Below are positions 48,201 to 59,221 of a stretch of 64,000 nucleotides of DNA, in pieces (positions within the stretch are counted from its first letter, which is position 1; each line of letters opens with the position of its first letter). Below the pieces are notes generated by a model. The model did not search any database. It worked only from the letters and a program-made list of their open reading frames with translations, and was not told the origin of the DNA. The DNA comes from Epiperipatus broadwayi. Taxonomy: Eukaryota; Onychophora; Udeonychophora; Euonychophora; Peripatidae. The stretch is taken from assembly GCA_028023455.1 (NCBI GenBank), contig JAQFVV010000153.1, positions 1,345,212-1,409,211 on the forward strand. The letters are read 5' to 3'. The position numbers and the translations under genes were made by a program.

Positions 48201-49907
48201 AATAAAAAATAAATAAACAGTAGCTTTGCGGGTTAGGATATCGCCAATATTGTTTTACTTTTATAATTTTTGGCATGCAAAGTTTTCGAAGCAAGTTCGT
48301 ATTATAAAGTACTTAATAGATAAAACACAAGAAGTAATTATACATTAAAGTAAAAAGATATATGTTAACTCCAAGCTAGGGAAACTATAGCTATTAAGGA
48401 AGATAATTCATATCTTTTAGAAATATTCCAATCTCCAATAAACATAAGCTAAAAACTAAAAATTGTTTTCAAATATTAATAGACTTCACTAAAAACTACA
48501 AAAGTGAATTAATTCATTAAGAAAATAATTGATACTCTATTAATAAGAATCGTTGCACAAGTAGACATACAAACAAAAAGAAACTCACTAATAAATTTTA
48601 AACTAAAACATGGAAATTATGAAAAAAGAGAAGTATGAAAATATTTTTAAATAATAAATTTAAAAGAATTGAGTATCTAATTTTTTAAAACTATACAAAA
48701 GGAATTAGTAAATATAAAATAATAATTGTGAATTGGGGGAAAACTATAGGAAAAAAAACAAAAGTTTAAAGTATAACATCATCTTGGTATTAGAAAAAAA
48801 GTTGTTTGAGTAATAAAAAAAATATGACATTATTAAGTATACATAAGAGTTTTATAAGCAATTATATAGTAATAAAAAACAATAAAATGAAATAACTCCT
48901 ACAGTTAAAGCAACATTTTTTTGAAATGGCAAAAATACAACTCAATCTATGATTAAAGGAACAGCTCCAAGGAATAAGAAAATTATTGTCTATATTTTAA
49001 AAATTGGGTAAAGAAATAGATAAATTGTTGGAAAACACTTTATATCAAATAATCAAATAGTAAAAATGTAGCAAATAACTGGAAAAATTTAGTAATAATA
49101 TTGTTATTTAAAAAAGAGGAAAACATAGATTAAAAATTCCAAACCTATCAGTCTTCTTTAAGTTCTATGCAAGTTCATTTTAAAATCACTGCAAAATTGT
49201 CTCCAGAAAATTTTGAATTCAAACCAAACAATCTAAAGCAAGTTGGGTTTAAAAATGGTAATAATATAGTAGATTACATTCAAGTTTTATGAAAAGTTGA
49301 AGAAAGAATCAAAGAGTATGAATTGGAGTCAGAAAATAATTTGATTTATTGATTACAAAAAGGCATTTGCATTTATAAGCATTTCATATTGATTAAAGCT
49401 TTACAGCATCAAGATATAATTAATAACCTATCAAATTCTGGAAAATATTTATCAAATAGTAATAATTATATTCCCTTGTAATACTAAGAAAATTAACATT
49501 GATATGGGTGTAAATAGACATTGTCCATATCTCCAAATCTTTCTATATCAATATTTTATGAATATTTTGTGGATTAAAGTGAAACGCTAAGATATAAAAG
49601 GGAATATTATTCAAGTCATATTGATTTTTCAATAGATAGTTTTTTGAAAGTAATGCTTAGGGCATTGGAAATTGTTGCAAGAATTTTCAAATGAAAGTAA
49701 GACTAAACATAAATTCTAAGACATTCTAAAGTAATATTCAATGATTTTTTTCTAACAAAAAAAATTGAAACAGAGGTTAATAATAATTTATTTTAAAAGT
49801 TAACAACTATGAATATCTTAGTTTATTATTAAAGATGAAATATAAGAGGTAAATTTAATTAATTATAGAATTAATCTTGAATGAAGTACTATCTATTTGT
49901 TTGAAAA

Positions 49908-50013
49908 GGAAATTCTGTAATATATATATATATATAAAGAGTCAACATTAGAGAATTACAGGAAATTCTGTAATATATATATATATATAAAGAGTCAACA
50001 TTAGAGAATTACA
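49908..50013. repeat. 53-bp perfect tandem duplication within LINE La
   Basis: The unit starts GGAAATTCTGTAATATATAT and ends CATTAGAGAATTACA; the two units are identical by eye, so the event is recent. Confidence 0.92.
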
Positions 50014-50130
50014 GATATTTCAGATCATAATACAAAATTTGGTGATTTAAGTGTGTTGAAAAATTAAGACTGAAGAATATTTGAGTTAGCCATGTTGCTA
50101 ACAATAACAGTAAAGATAACTTTTAATCTA

Positions 50131-51479
50131 ATAAATTCAAATTTACATACCTAATTTAGTTGATTTGTTTGTTGGGTAATTATTGTATTTAACGTGTATT
50201 ATAATTTTTTTTTTAAAAATTAAAAATCATCTAATAAAAATGTTAATTTTTTCTTTCAATAAAATTTTTTAGTTAAGTAATCAAATCTTGATTTTAAATG
50301 TTTTTCTTTTTTACTTATTTTTGAAAGATTAATTGGCAGTCGTTTTCAATAAAATTCCATTAATCGGTTTCGCTCTACTTTTTATAGATATATACACACA
50401 TTTGTCAGCAATTTATTTCGAATTAATACAATAAAAATTGTACTATTTCTAAAAATTTTGGGTGTGGGTTAAATATTACCGCTTTTGTTAAAGATCTTAT
50501 TCATGAAAAGAATTTTTAATAAATATTTATTTAAAATTTTAGTGGCATTTAAACTCAAATTTTGTAAGGTTTTGATTAATAACAAAAAAAAATGAAATTA
50601 AATTTTTTTATAAAAATAAACAAGAAATTAAATAATTTAAAATATAAAAGTGTATTTTGTATTCTGTTTGTATCAAAATACCAGAAGAATAACACAGAAT
50701 ATATCCATATAAAGCTTTCAAACTATTTCACAAATTCTAATTTTAGTAACGTATTACTGCAATGATAGCTTTTATAATAAAAATGTATGACATTAACATT
50801 TTATCAAAAAATGTTATTTATTTCTCTAAACATACTGTTTACAGCCTTATAAAGTATCGTAAAAGTAATATAAGGTTTTTAGTTCAACAGATAATTCAGT
50901 TACCTGCTTATTGTTAAACTATATTAACATATTTTAATTCTTTTATGTGTCATGAACAACAGGAATATGTATTCTTTCCAAGAAAATCTAACATTCAAAG
51001 AAATGAAGCAAAACAAATATATTGTGTGAGCTATATATTTATATGTTTTGGTTGTTAAATTTTTTGGTTTAAAATAAGTTTAGGTTAACAGTCAATAAAC
51101 AAAATATTACAACTAAATGATGAGTTTTCCTTGTTAGTAATAATAATTTGACATAGCTTGCTACTTTCTTAACACAATTTTTTTTTCTTATATACTATCA
51201 TTTTTTTAATTGTTCTTATGTATAATAAAATATTGTATTTTTTTTTTGCATTTTTATTTTATAATGTCTTTTATTATTTTTAATAACCATTAACTGTTGT
51301 ATGTGAAAAAATGATAAAGCCAAGAACTTTGTTTAATGACTAAATGATTGTCTTTTGATCAGTTTTTGTAAATTTAAGCTAAATCTTGAAAATTTTAATA
51401 ATTTAATCGTTGCCAAAATATGTCAATATTTATTAGAGTATTTTCTAAAAATTTTATAAACATCAAAAGCATGTATAAT
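50131..51479. other. AT-rich DNA, nothing recognised
   Basis: No motif, repeat family or long open frame. Confidence 0.5.
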
Positions 51480-53441
51480 AAGATGAATCCAATAAAAAAT
51501 AGATGGCAATATTAACATATTTAGGTAGTTAGAACGAGGAAAAATAATAAGTTTACCAATAAAGAAATCTTTATGGGCACTGAAAAATAGCGATCAACAA
51601 TTAAAAAACTTCTGAAAAGAAAATTAACCAATCTCACAAAGATTTATTTTTTCAAAATACTAAGGAAAAAATAAAACTATGCACAGTTTGATCAAATAAA
51701 AAAATGAACAAAGATAAACTTCCCATTAACATTCTCTCTCAAACCTTTAAATTCAAGAAAACAAAAACTATCATCAAATTAATGCCAACATCTTTGAAAA
51801 TTAAACAAGTATTGATGTAAAGTATTTAATAATTTGAGAATATATGACACATTGATATTTATTATTCATTGTATAGATACAGCACTAAATGAACTTTTGT
51901 TTGCTTACTTTTCATAATCAGATGAATTTTTATTTGTTCATCATTCCTATTAAAATTGCATTGAGGTTTTAGATAAAATAGGCCTAATTGATAAGATCAA
52001 CAGTGCTTTGCTTTTATTCTCAAAAAGTTTTTTTGTATAGCAACAGAAGATGAAATTAAATCAAGAAGTCCGTATTCAAATGTTAAATGGAAATAAAATA
52101 TCTAGAGATTACGCTTACAAAGCTTACAAAGCTTTAGCAAATATTATAGTTATTCTTGAATTAAGATGTGCTATGCTTAAAAGTGGCAATAAAATTGTTC
52201 CATTTAAATATGAAAAAAAATTAAATAGCAGATGACATACTATACATACTCATATCTGATAGATATCCATGCATACTACATATCTATAAAATATTACCTG
52301 GATGTTTTAAATGCTACAGACCAGAGCACATAACAACGAGTTGTCCAGTGAATATATTCACATATTTTCAATTCCTTGACAGATTTGTGTAAGGAATTAC
52401 CAAATAGAGTATTATAATGAAAAAAAATAAACACGTGGTAATAGAGTTGTTCAATTTATGGATAAGTTTGATCAATCTAATAATAATAATAATTCATCAA
52501 TTGCAACTTACTTTATAACTACAAATGTAAAAAAAAAAAAAAACAAGAAATCATAGAATTTCAAAACAATATTAAACCACCTTTTTTCATAGTCCAATTG
52601 AAGTCAAAATAATCAACATACACACAAAAAAAGAAAATTCAAATACATCAACATCTAAACTATTCTCTGAGAATAAAGAAATCTTATTCTCAGAAGAAAG
52701 ACAAATTAATTCTATAAAATAAAATAAAAAGGCAAAACACAAAAATAAAAAGAATTTTACAACCCAGATTAGATTATGATAAGACAAAAAAACAAAAAGA
52801 TTCCAGCAACTCTGATGGTGAGGCAAAAGAAGACAATTTTCAACAACTCACACAATGATCTTGCTAAAAGTGCATAAGTTTATCACTTTCTCTAATAAGA
52901 TATCTTTTGATATATTACCAATTACTGAAATACAATTTAGTGCAGTGCTAACACAAATATCTTTCAAATGTTATCTAATAATTGATATACCATTCAATTT
53001 TTTACATCATCATATTGCAAGAGGTGTTGCTATATTAATCAATGAAGAAAAATATGTAGATCAATAACCATCCTTGAAGGAACAAAAACATACTTAATCA
53101 TATTTCTTGTCATTTTAAACATCAAAATTCTTTTCTGTGCATATTATTCATTTCAAAAAAAAAATTGGAAAAATAATTAATTAAGTGTAATACTACCAAT
53201 CAATAAATTATGTACTATGCAACCTAATGAATGTTTTTTACTGTCAAAATGCAATACTTTCAAAAGAATTATATCAGTCCATTTTATGACATAATATTGA
53301 TACCTCAGGAAAATATTTTTCCCAAAGCTCATATTTATTTTTAAATAATAGGTCATTAACATAGATTGATCATATTATTTTTTTGCCTAATCTTTGGCTA
53401 AACTCTAAATTCATTTATAAATCAGTATTTTTCATTGACCC

Positions 53442-53507
53442 TAATATGTTGAAGTGAGTTTAACATCAAACAACTAATATGTTGAAGTGAGTTTAACATC
53501 AAACAAC
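53442..53507. repeat. 33-bp perfect tandem duplication
   Basis: The unit TAATATGTTGAAGTGAGTTT... is repeated twice inside LINE Ld. Confidence 0.92.
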
Positions 53508-53889
53508 ATAAATGAAATAAATTTCAACACGTTTGTTGGAAAAAAAATACCCATTTCAAAAATCATTATTAATGACTTTAAGAATAACAACTAACATACA
53601 TCCAATAAATAAATTTATAAGACTTTTATAGTCCATTAAACAAATAATCTATGAAAGATTATCAAATCATATTTCTTCAAATCATGCAGACATACTAAAA
53701 AAGATTCCTCTATTGGTTAACAATAGGGAAAAAATTGATATAGTTAAAAAATCATTATCTAATATATTGTACTGCATAACTATGAAATATGCCAAACAAA
53801 ACTATATTACCCAAGAAGAAGCCACATATTAAAAAAATAAGATGGTAACATTCTAGATTGATTAAACAATTTAGAAATATGTTAAATAT

Positions 53890-54085
53890 TAAATAAAATA
53901 GAGTCATACATCACATAACTTAATTTGATAAACGTATAATTATAAACAAAAATAAAAAGCATTCTAATAGTTCTAACAAGTTTATTGATAAATGCCACAA
54001 GAGAAAGTATTTAAAATTTCTATCTAGAAATTATCCCCAGCCCTAAATCAGTTTCTAGCAATTGACTTTCATTAGTAATGCACTC
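53890..54085 (+). mobile_element. Family B repeat, copy 4, inside LINE Ld
   Basis: Begins AGTCATACATCACATAACTT, continues AAAAAGCATTCTAATAGTTC, TGATAAATGCCACAAGAGAA and ends in the TTATCCCCAGCCCTAAATCA, GTTTCTAGC block. It breaks the LINE just before the pre-RT open piece, so family B moved after LINE Ld. Confidence 0.65.
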
Positions 54086-55020
54086 ATCACTATGACATTG
54101 ATTGAAAACCCCAGATTTATCTCAATCATTTTTAATTCCCCTTGAAAATATAACTGATCAAATAGACAAACTAAGACTTTCACTAACATTAAAATTTTCA
54201 AATATTACATTTTACTTATATAAATTCTTAAAACATCAGAAATCTAATCATTTGACAAGTTTCTTTAAGTCATTAACTATTGAGTATACAGATAAACAAA
54301 TTATTAACAAACAAATAGAAGAACTACAATATCATTAGTCTACCAATGGCTTATTCAAGACCTATGACTGTTGAAGATATACTATAATGGTCTGAATACC
54401 ATTACAATACATACTAAAATATTTCCTAAAATATTGTTAGATAAACTCTGGCTTTATTTAACAAACTATTGCATATCCATTATTCCACCTCTGAAAGATA
54501 CATTCATCTTGCAGTACAGACATATCTCAAACTCCTGTTAGATGTGCAGAAAAGATGGATTTTTAAAATGTTTTTGACTTTATTAACCTTAATTATCAAG
54601 CTAAATAGATATCTAATATCTTCAAAATAAATCCAACACTTATATGTATGTGGACTTATAAATTATATAAAAAATACATCAGCACCAATAAAATACTTTG
54701 AAATAATCTACTAATACTTCAGATCATAAAAGTCATTGCCCAAGAATTTCCTCTTTCTCCTGCTTTATTGAAAATCTACATTGGTTCACTCTTAAGTGAG
54801 GTCAGTAGTCTTGCTCCTGGAATATTTTCTTCACATCTACAAAGAAAAATAAATATACTGTCTTAGGTTGACAATATGATAATTACCAGAGGAATACCTA
54901 TCATTATTATTATTGAGAAATGCCAAAAATCTTTTCAAGAATAACTGGATTAATTATATCAGGAAACAAATGTTCACCAGAAAATATTAATGGGAAGAAA
55001 TAATCCATCAATGTTAACAG

Positions 55021-55646
55021 CTGCCCTGGTATTTCATACGTATTTCACTGATCAAAATCAATTTAATAATTAAAAAATTAATCAGTAATAAATTTTCAAT
55101 TAAATTATTAAATGATCTATATTAATTTGCTCTGAATGTCATTCTGTCAGGATTCCAGATTTTTGAACTTTTAACAATGAAAAAAATATGTTCCCTTTCA
55201 GAACTCAAATTCACAAACTTAGGTTTTTTGGGAAAAAGCCTTACCATGGAAGATTTTTAAAGTAAAATTTTGTTAATATTTTCATTTAACTCATATTTAA
55301 CTAATTAAAAGTAAATATTTTCTATTAAAAATTGAATTCTTCTTTTGAAATACTTAATATTTCATAAATATTTTGTAATAAAAAAAATGTGTAAAAAAAA
55401 AGTTAGAGACTTAATTTAAAGGTCAGTACATAAATATTTTTATATAGTAGATGATCACATCATATTTAAATTTAGAATTTGTTTGTTAAAAACTATTTTT
55501 TATTTTCACATATTATTAAATTAAAATTTTTGTCAGAATTTTTTGAAGTTTTAACCATTTTTTAAAATAATATATAACTAAAAAGTAAAAAAATAATATG
55601 AAAAAAAGTTTTTTAAAAAATAATGCTTTTATGTAAATAGCCAACT
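55021..55646. other. AT-rich DNA, nothing recognised
   Basis: Strongly A/T homopolymeric; no motif. Confidence 0.5.
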
Positions 55647-55787
55647 AAAAAATACAAAATAACAGTCAAGCATTATTAGTTGAGAGGCTATAAGCAATTG
55701 CCTTGCAAGCAAGTAGTTGTTTGCAGACAGTTGTGGGTTCACCTCCCGGCCGATGCTATGACATATGGAAAAAAATACAAAATAACA
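55647..55787 (+). mobile_element. tRNA-derived SINE (family U) with 18-bp target-site duplication
   Basis: The body (55665-55769) is flanked by AAAAAATACAAAATAACA at 55647-55664 and again at 55770-55787. Head: GAGAGGCTATAAGC, anticodon arm TTGCCTTGCAAGCAA (loop with TGC, as in tRNA-Ala), box B GTGGGTTCACCTCCCGG; tail CGATGCTATGACATATGG. Compared with a tRNA there are about 14 extra bases before the T arm (TTGTTTGCAGACAG). The exact duplication marks a young retroposition. Confidence 0.85.
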
Positions 55788-56208
55788 ATGTAATCAACAA
55801 ATAATCCACCTCTTGGCTAATGCTATAATGGCAATTTCTAACATTTAAATATACAAGTGTATCCCAGTAAAATGGAGACTGGTTGCCTACTGTATCATCC
55901 CTAAAGAAATGTTCAAATCAATCTTATTAGATATTCACCACAAAAAATTTATATAATACCACTTTTGGATCATAAGTTATAACATAAACTATGATAGTAT
56001 GTTTTTTACCTTCATAGATCAACTTGACAAAATCTTTCAAACCATTTTAAAATGTTTTTTTAAATAATTGTTTTAGTTTCATAAATAATTTGAATTGTAA
56101 TGTTGTTTAATCATGGTTTATGGTATAAAACACACTATTGTAACTTATGATTTAAACAAGCTTAAAATTTTTGTGGTGAATAATAAATTATATCACTAGA
56201 TAATAGCA
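55788..56208. other. AT-rich DNA with a diverged inverted repeat
   Basis: TATTCACCACAAAAAATTTA (55931) to CATAAGTTATAACA (55970) is complemented by TGTAACTTATGATTT ... AAATTTTTGTGGTGAATAAT (56140-56188). The arms are about 55 bp with a ~150-bp spacer. CTCTTGGCTAATGCTATAAT at 55811 is a scrap of the family U tail. Confidence 0.5.
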
Positions 56209-56440
56209 TTGTTTTATAAATTCTACTGCAGACGTCTTGGAAAAAGAACCAATCATCTTTTCACTGGACACTCTGTGTGTATGATACATTCAGCCTCTAC
56301 CATTATTATATGTAATATAAGTAATTATAATGGAAATAACTGTACCTCCCATCTGAGTTATGTAAAATGTCAACAATTACAAAAGATGGAATGGAATGGT
56401 AATATAAGTGTTATAGTATTATATATATATATATATATAT
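56209..56440 (+). pseudogene. Possible tyrosine-recombinase C-terminal fragment
   Basis: The open frame includes RRLGKRTNHLFTGHSVCMIH, SAST and later QLQKMEWNGNISVIVLY. FTGHS(F/V).. followed by S-A-S/T resembles the H-x-x-R box of Crypton-type tyrosine recombinases (xYTGHxFRRTSAT), and the later part could be a worn LKRHGGWKSxxVxxxYI. The spacing between them is about 20 residues too long and the catalytic Arg is Cys. Low confidence; chance similarity is possible. It abuts the LTR through a TA microsatellite. Confidence 0.2.
56421..56440. repeat. (TA)n at the LTR boundary
   Basis: The TA run directly precedes TGTGCCAAGG, where the other LTR has TGTAATGTGCCAAGG, so a few terminal bases of this LTR appear overwritten by the microsatellite. 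Confidence 0.85.
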
Positions 56441-58132
56441 TGTGCCAAGGCCAATTTGGCACATGTATATAAAACAATTTTGTCTAAAAAAAATTATTAA
56501 AATAAAAAAAAAATCTTTTGTAAAAGAGTTTGAAATAAAAGATTAAAAGTGAGAAGGGGATTTTCTCACAGTCAAACTAAAAGGGTTATAAAAGAAAGTA
56601 AAGTTTTCCTAAATTAGTATTCATAAAAATAAGTAATTTAAAATTTAAAAAAAATAGAAATCTCTTTTCATTCAAGCTTATTATAATAAATTATATATGT
56701 GCGTGCGAGTGTAAATAAATGTATGCGTGTTAGAATAATATTAAAAAAAATATATGTAAATGAAAGTTAAAAAATAAATTATATTTGGAAAACACAGTGA
56801 TGGCTATTAAGTTAAATAAAGATTTATTTAAAAATACAGCGGTGGACTACTAATTAAAAATATGAAAACAACATGTTTTAAAATAGCTACTACTAATTAA
56901 ACAATCAATCAAAAACACGTTGTCATAGGATTAATTGTTAAAGAATTTCGACAACAGATATTTGCCGGAGGATATTAAAGAGACAACACGTCGTCGGTAT
57001 AAATACTGAATATTTTATCGGACAATGAGTTAAGAAGTTTTTTCAGTCTAGTTTGCAGTGACAGTCTTGTGCATTTCTATTATGTAATCAGAAACAAAAA
57101 TGCATTGTTGAGCAGCTTTTGGAAATATACGCTCGTGCTCCAGCCTTTTTAGTCCAACAAGATCATCAAAACCTGCCTGTGAAATAATGTCTGCATAACA
57201 ACTCAGAAATCCTCCATCAAACGTTCAACTGTCTTCAAGAATAAAGCAAATGGTTTCACATAAAATCTCTTCAAGAAACATCCAAATCTAACCGGTTAGA
57301 TATAATCCATCAGAAGCAGCCAACAACAAGCAATATCCCCATTCCAAAAATTCTAGGTAAACATTTATTTATTATCCTTTATACATAGTAGCCACCGCTG
57401 TAATTCGTAAATATTCAAGATTCAAATTATATGAACTCCATCATACATAAAATGAACTATTGATATGTGTGTTTAAGTTTCAAATGCTATTAATGCTTTA
57501 TTATTATATTTGTGAATGATATATGAGTTAATATGTGCATGATCATTATATCAGTGTTATTAGTTAAATTAGATAAATACCAGTGTTCTATTATTAAAAT
57601 CTACAAGAATATTTAAACTAGTTTAGAAATGTTAATTTAAAATGTGTGTGTATTATTAAATTATAAAGATATTTAAATTTAGTAAATTAATGTTAGTTAA
57701 TAAATTGTCTTCAAACTTAAACTTTATTTGTTGGTCAATTCTTTTTACCAACCTTTTTATTAATTCTTTCCACCACTAATTTTGTATAATTATATTATTG
57801 AATTAAAATTAGACTGAGCTAGTTTTAGGGAATGTTTCAAGCGCTGGATTATGAGCCTACTGCCCAAATACGTTAGTCCTCCGACTAGCTGGCACCCTGG
57901 GGTTTACCCCGAAACAAATAAAGTATTTGGATAGTAGGGGTTTGAATCTAGCAGCCAAGATGGGCCATTGTTGATCATTAAAGCTATCAATAAGATCTCC
58001 CATTTTGCTCGAACGTGCCAGTTCGTCCACATAACATTTATAAGATTATAAATGTATTAGGAAGGAGTTTGAAACCGGCCAAAACTAATATATACGTATA
58101 AGTAGGTGGTTTCAGTGGTTCGACCCAGTACA
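56441..58132 (+). repeat. Long terminal repeat 1 (about 1.7 kb)
   Basis: Direct repeat of 61539-63235, differing at roughly every 25-30 bases where I aligned it. It starts at TGTGCCAAGGCCAATTTGGC, itself a small inverted repeat (GTGCCAA/TTGGCAC), and ends GACCCAGTACA. Inside are a TATA box (56998-57005) with a TCAGTC initiator-like site 45 bases on, and a GCCTACTGCCC...GGCACCCTGGGGTTTACCCC GC-rich 3' part. The length is unusual for an LTR but within known limits. Confidence 0.8.
56998..57048 (+). promoter_or_regulatory. Putative LTR promoter: TATAAATA and TCAGTC initiator
   Basis: TATAAATA at 56998-57005 and TTTTTTCAGTCTAGTTTGC, with TCAGTC at 57043-57048, the invertebrate initiator consensus. 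Spacing is longer than the usual ~30. The same block is unchanged in the other LTR (62101-62151), which suggests constraint or recent copying. Confidence 0.45.
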
Positions 58133-58160
58133 TAAATGGCTTTTTCCAACATAGGGGCTA
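58133..58160 (+). other. Putative primer-binding-site region
   Basis: Directly after the CA end of LTR 1 come TAAATGGCTTTTTCCAACAT and AGGGGC. A TGGC start a few bases after the LTR fits a tRNA primer site, but I cannot assign the tRNA. Confidence 0.35.
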
Positions 58161-58558
58161 GACCTAAGAAACAATAGTAAATAAATACTTTGTTTCTTGT
58201 TTAAAAAAAAATTTTTGATACAAAAACTAAATTACGTATGTTAAAGCATTTTAATTTTTAAAAAAAAAAAAAAAAAAAGAATTGACCGAATACTTTGTTT
58301 TCTTTAAATGAAAAGAGATTTACGCTATTTATGTTGGTTAAAATAAATCATTATGTTAAATTAGAGACAGGTGGATGTTTGGGCGGAGTTAAAGCATTAA
58401 GATCAGGTAGAGAAAAATGGACAAAGGAAGGACGGAGTCAGCATGTATTTCCAGTTTAGAAAGAAATAAATAAAATAGAAATTAGTAAACTTATGAGCAT
58501 GAATGAAATATAATATTAAAGAAAAATAATATAAAAAAGTAAAGTTAAAATTATAAAT

Positions 58559-59221
58559 ATGACAAGAAATAAACCTAAAATAGAGACTCAAGGTAAAAAA
58601 AATAGACAATGTTCCCAGCGAGGAACAAAATAAAACTGAAATTAGTGAAATAGAAAAGGTCTCCAGTGAAGAAAAAATAGAAACTCAAGTGAAAGAAGTA
58701 GAGAATGCTTCGAGTGAGGAACAAAAAGATAAAAACAAAAAAGAGGTTGAGCAAAAAGAAGAGAATAGGGAAGTATAGCTTTATTAACTTGCATGTTTGA
58801 AAAACAAAAAGAAACAGCCGAAGAATATAAAAAAATAGCTGAAGAGCTTAAAAACCAAAATAATGAAATGAAGAGTAAATTGGAAGGGAAAGCTGAAATG
58901 CTTGAAAAGTTAAAGGACCAGATCGAAATGGGCCAAAATAAAATCAAAAAAGAAATTAGAGGAAAGGTAGAGAAAAATCAAGAGATCGTAGAAGTAGATT
59001 TTGTCAAAGAAAATAAGGAAGTTGAGGTCATGAAAGAGATAGTAGAGTCAGATAATTGTAAATATAGTAGTTTGGAAATAGAAATTGAATTAGAATCAGA
59101 TAGCATTGCTACAGAGAAAGTAGAAACCTATGTAGGTCAGAAACCAGAAGATAGCATTAAGCATAGTAGTTTGAAAATAAAATTAATCAAGATAGAAAAT
59201 AAAAATAAAAAGGTGAAGTAA
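58559..59221 (+). pseudogene. Gag-like acidic coiled-coil protein of the LTR element
   Basis: ATG at 58559 begins MTRNKPKIETQ. After a frameshift near 58595 the reading is an E/K-rich stretch (NKTEISEIEKVSSEEK, KEVENASSEEQKDKNK). A second one-base shift near 58780 joins ALLTCMFEKQKETAEEYKKI and a 142-codon open frame (58793-59221), heptad-like through LKNQNNEMKSKLEGKAEML and KLKDQIEMGQNKI. Position just inside the 5' LTR and the charged coiled coil suggest Gag N terminus. No capsid major homology region, no CCHC knuckle and no protease follow. Sequence bias alone could explain part of this, so the Gag label is inference. Confidence 0.5.

Larger units (their letters stand above)
47813..48300 (+). 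mobile_element. PLE-3: 3' end of a third Penelope-like element inside LINE La
   Basis: The insertion lies between the endonuclease and linker parts of the LINE. From left: an A15 run, a (TA)n block (47829-47871), a short coding end (47935-48099), then a GC-rich untranslated region with a hammerhead-like hairpin (48150-48200) and an A-rich AATAAAAAATAAATAAACAG. Boundaries are approximate. Confidence 0.55.
47560..50130 (+). pseudogene. LINE family La, longest copy (endonuclease to RT), interrupted
   Basis: 5' part before the insertion: LYPYKFYSYEKVEDF and IIMSDFNAMEED (APE endonuclease GDFNA motif, G lost), NLLWKQKWKRK region, CKICKKK. After the insertion: FYKQLYSNKKQ.NEITPTVK, IKGTAPRNKKIIVYILKIG, NWKNLVIILLFKKEENID, LKQVGFKNGNNIVDYIQVL (normally QAGFRxGxSTxDHI), EERIKEYELESENNLIY (motif A decayed), a SISPNLSISIFYEYF-like motif B and LRALEIVARIFK. 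Frames are broken throughout. It is the only La copy here that still shows the endonuclease, so it best defines family structure. Confidence 0.75.
51480..55020 (+). pseudogene. LINE family Ld (L1/Tx1-like), ORF1 to RT
   Basis: ORF1 trace: an open piece at 52050-52235 and a clean CX2CX4HX4C zinc knuckle at 52297-52350 (PGCFKCYRPEHITTSC). Endonuclease trace: LLKVHKFITFSN, HHHIARGVAILINEE (52855-53067) and NNRSLTxIDHIIF near 53350 (the D-H region). Pre-RT: a 78-codon open piece at 54102-54338 with FFKSLTIEYTDKQIINKQIE. RT trace: AQEFPLSPALLKIYIGSLLS (motif B, normally GCPLSPxLFxIYIEPL) and INILS.VDNMIITRG (motif C, normally LAYADD), then a GLIISGNKCS-like end. Many stops. The left limit is uncertain; only 52290 onward is firm. 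A family B copy interrupts it at 53890-54085. Confidence 0.65.

Noticed and set aside
57838-57910. CTCATAA anticodon-like loop on the minus strand of the LTR, suggesting a tRNA-Met gene
   Set aside because: D and T arms do not fold around it and the B box is absent.
58642-58947. 101-codon minus-strand frame rich in F, S and L
   Set aside because: It is the antisense shadow of the E/K-rich Gag-like frame on the plus strand.
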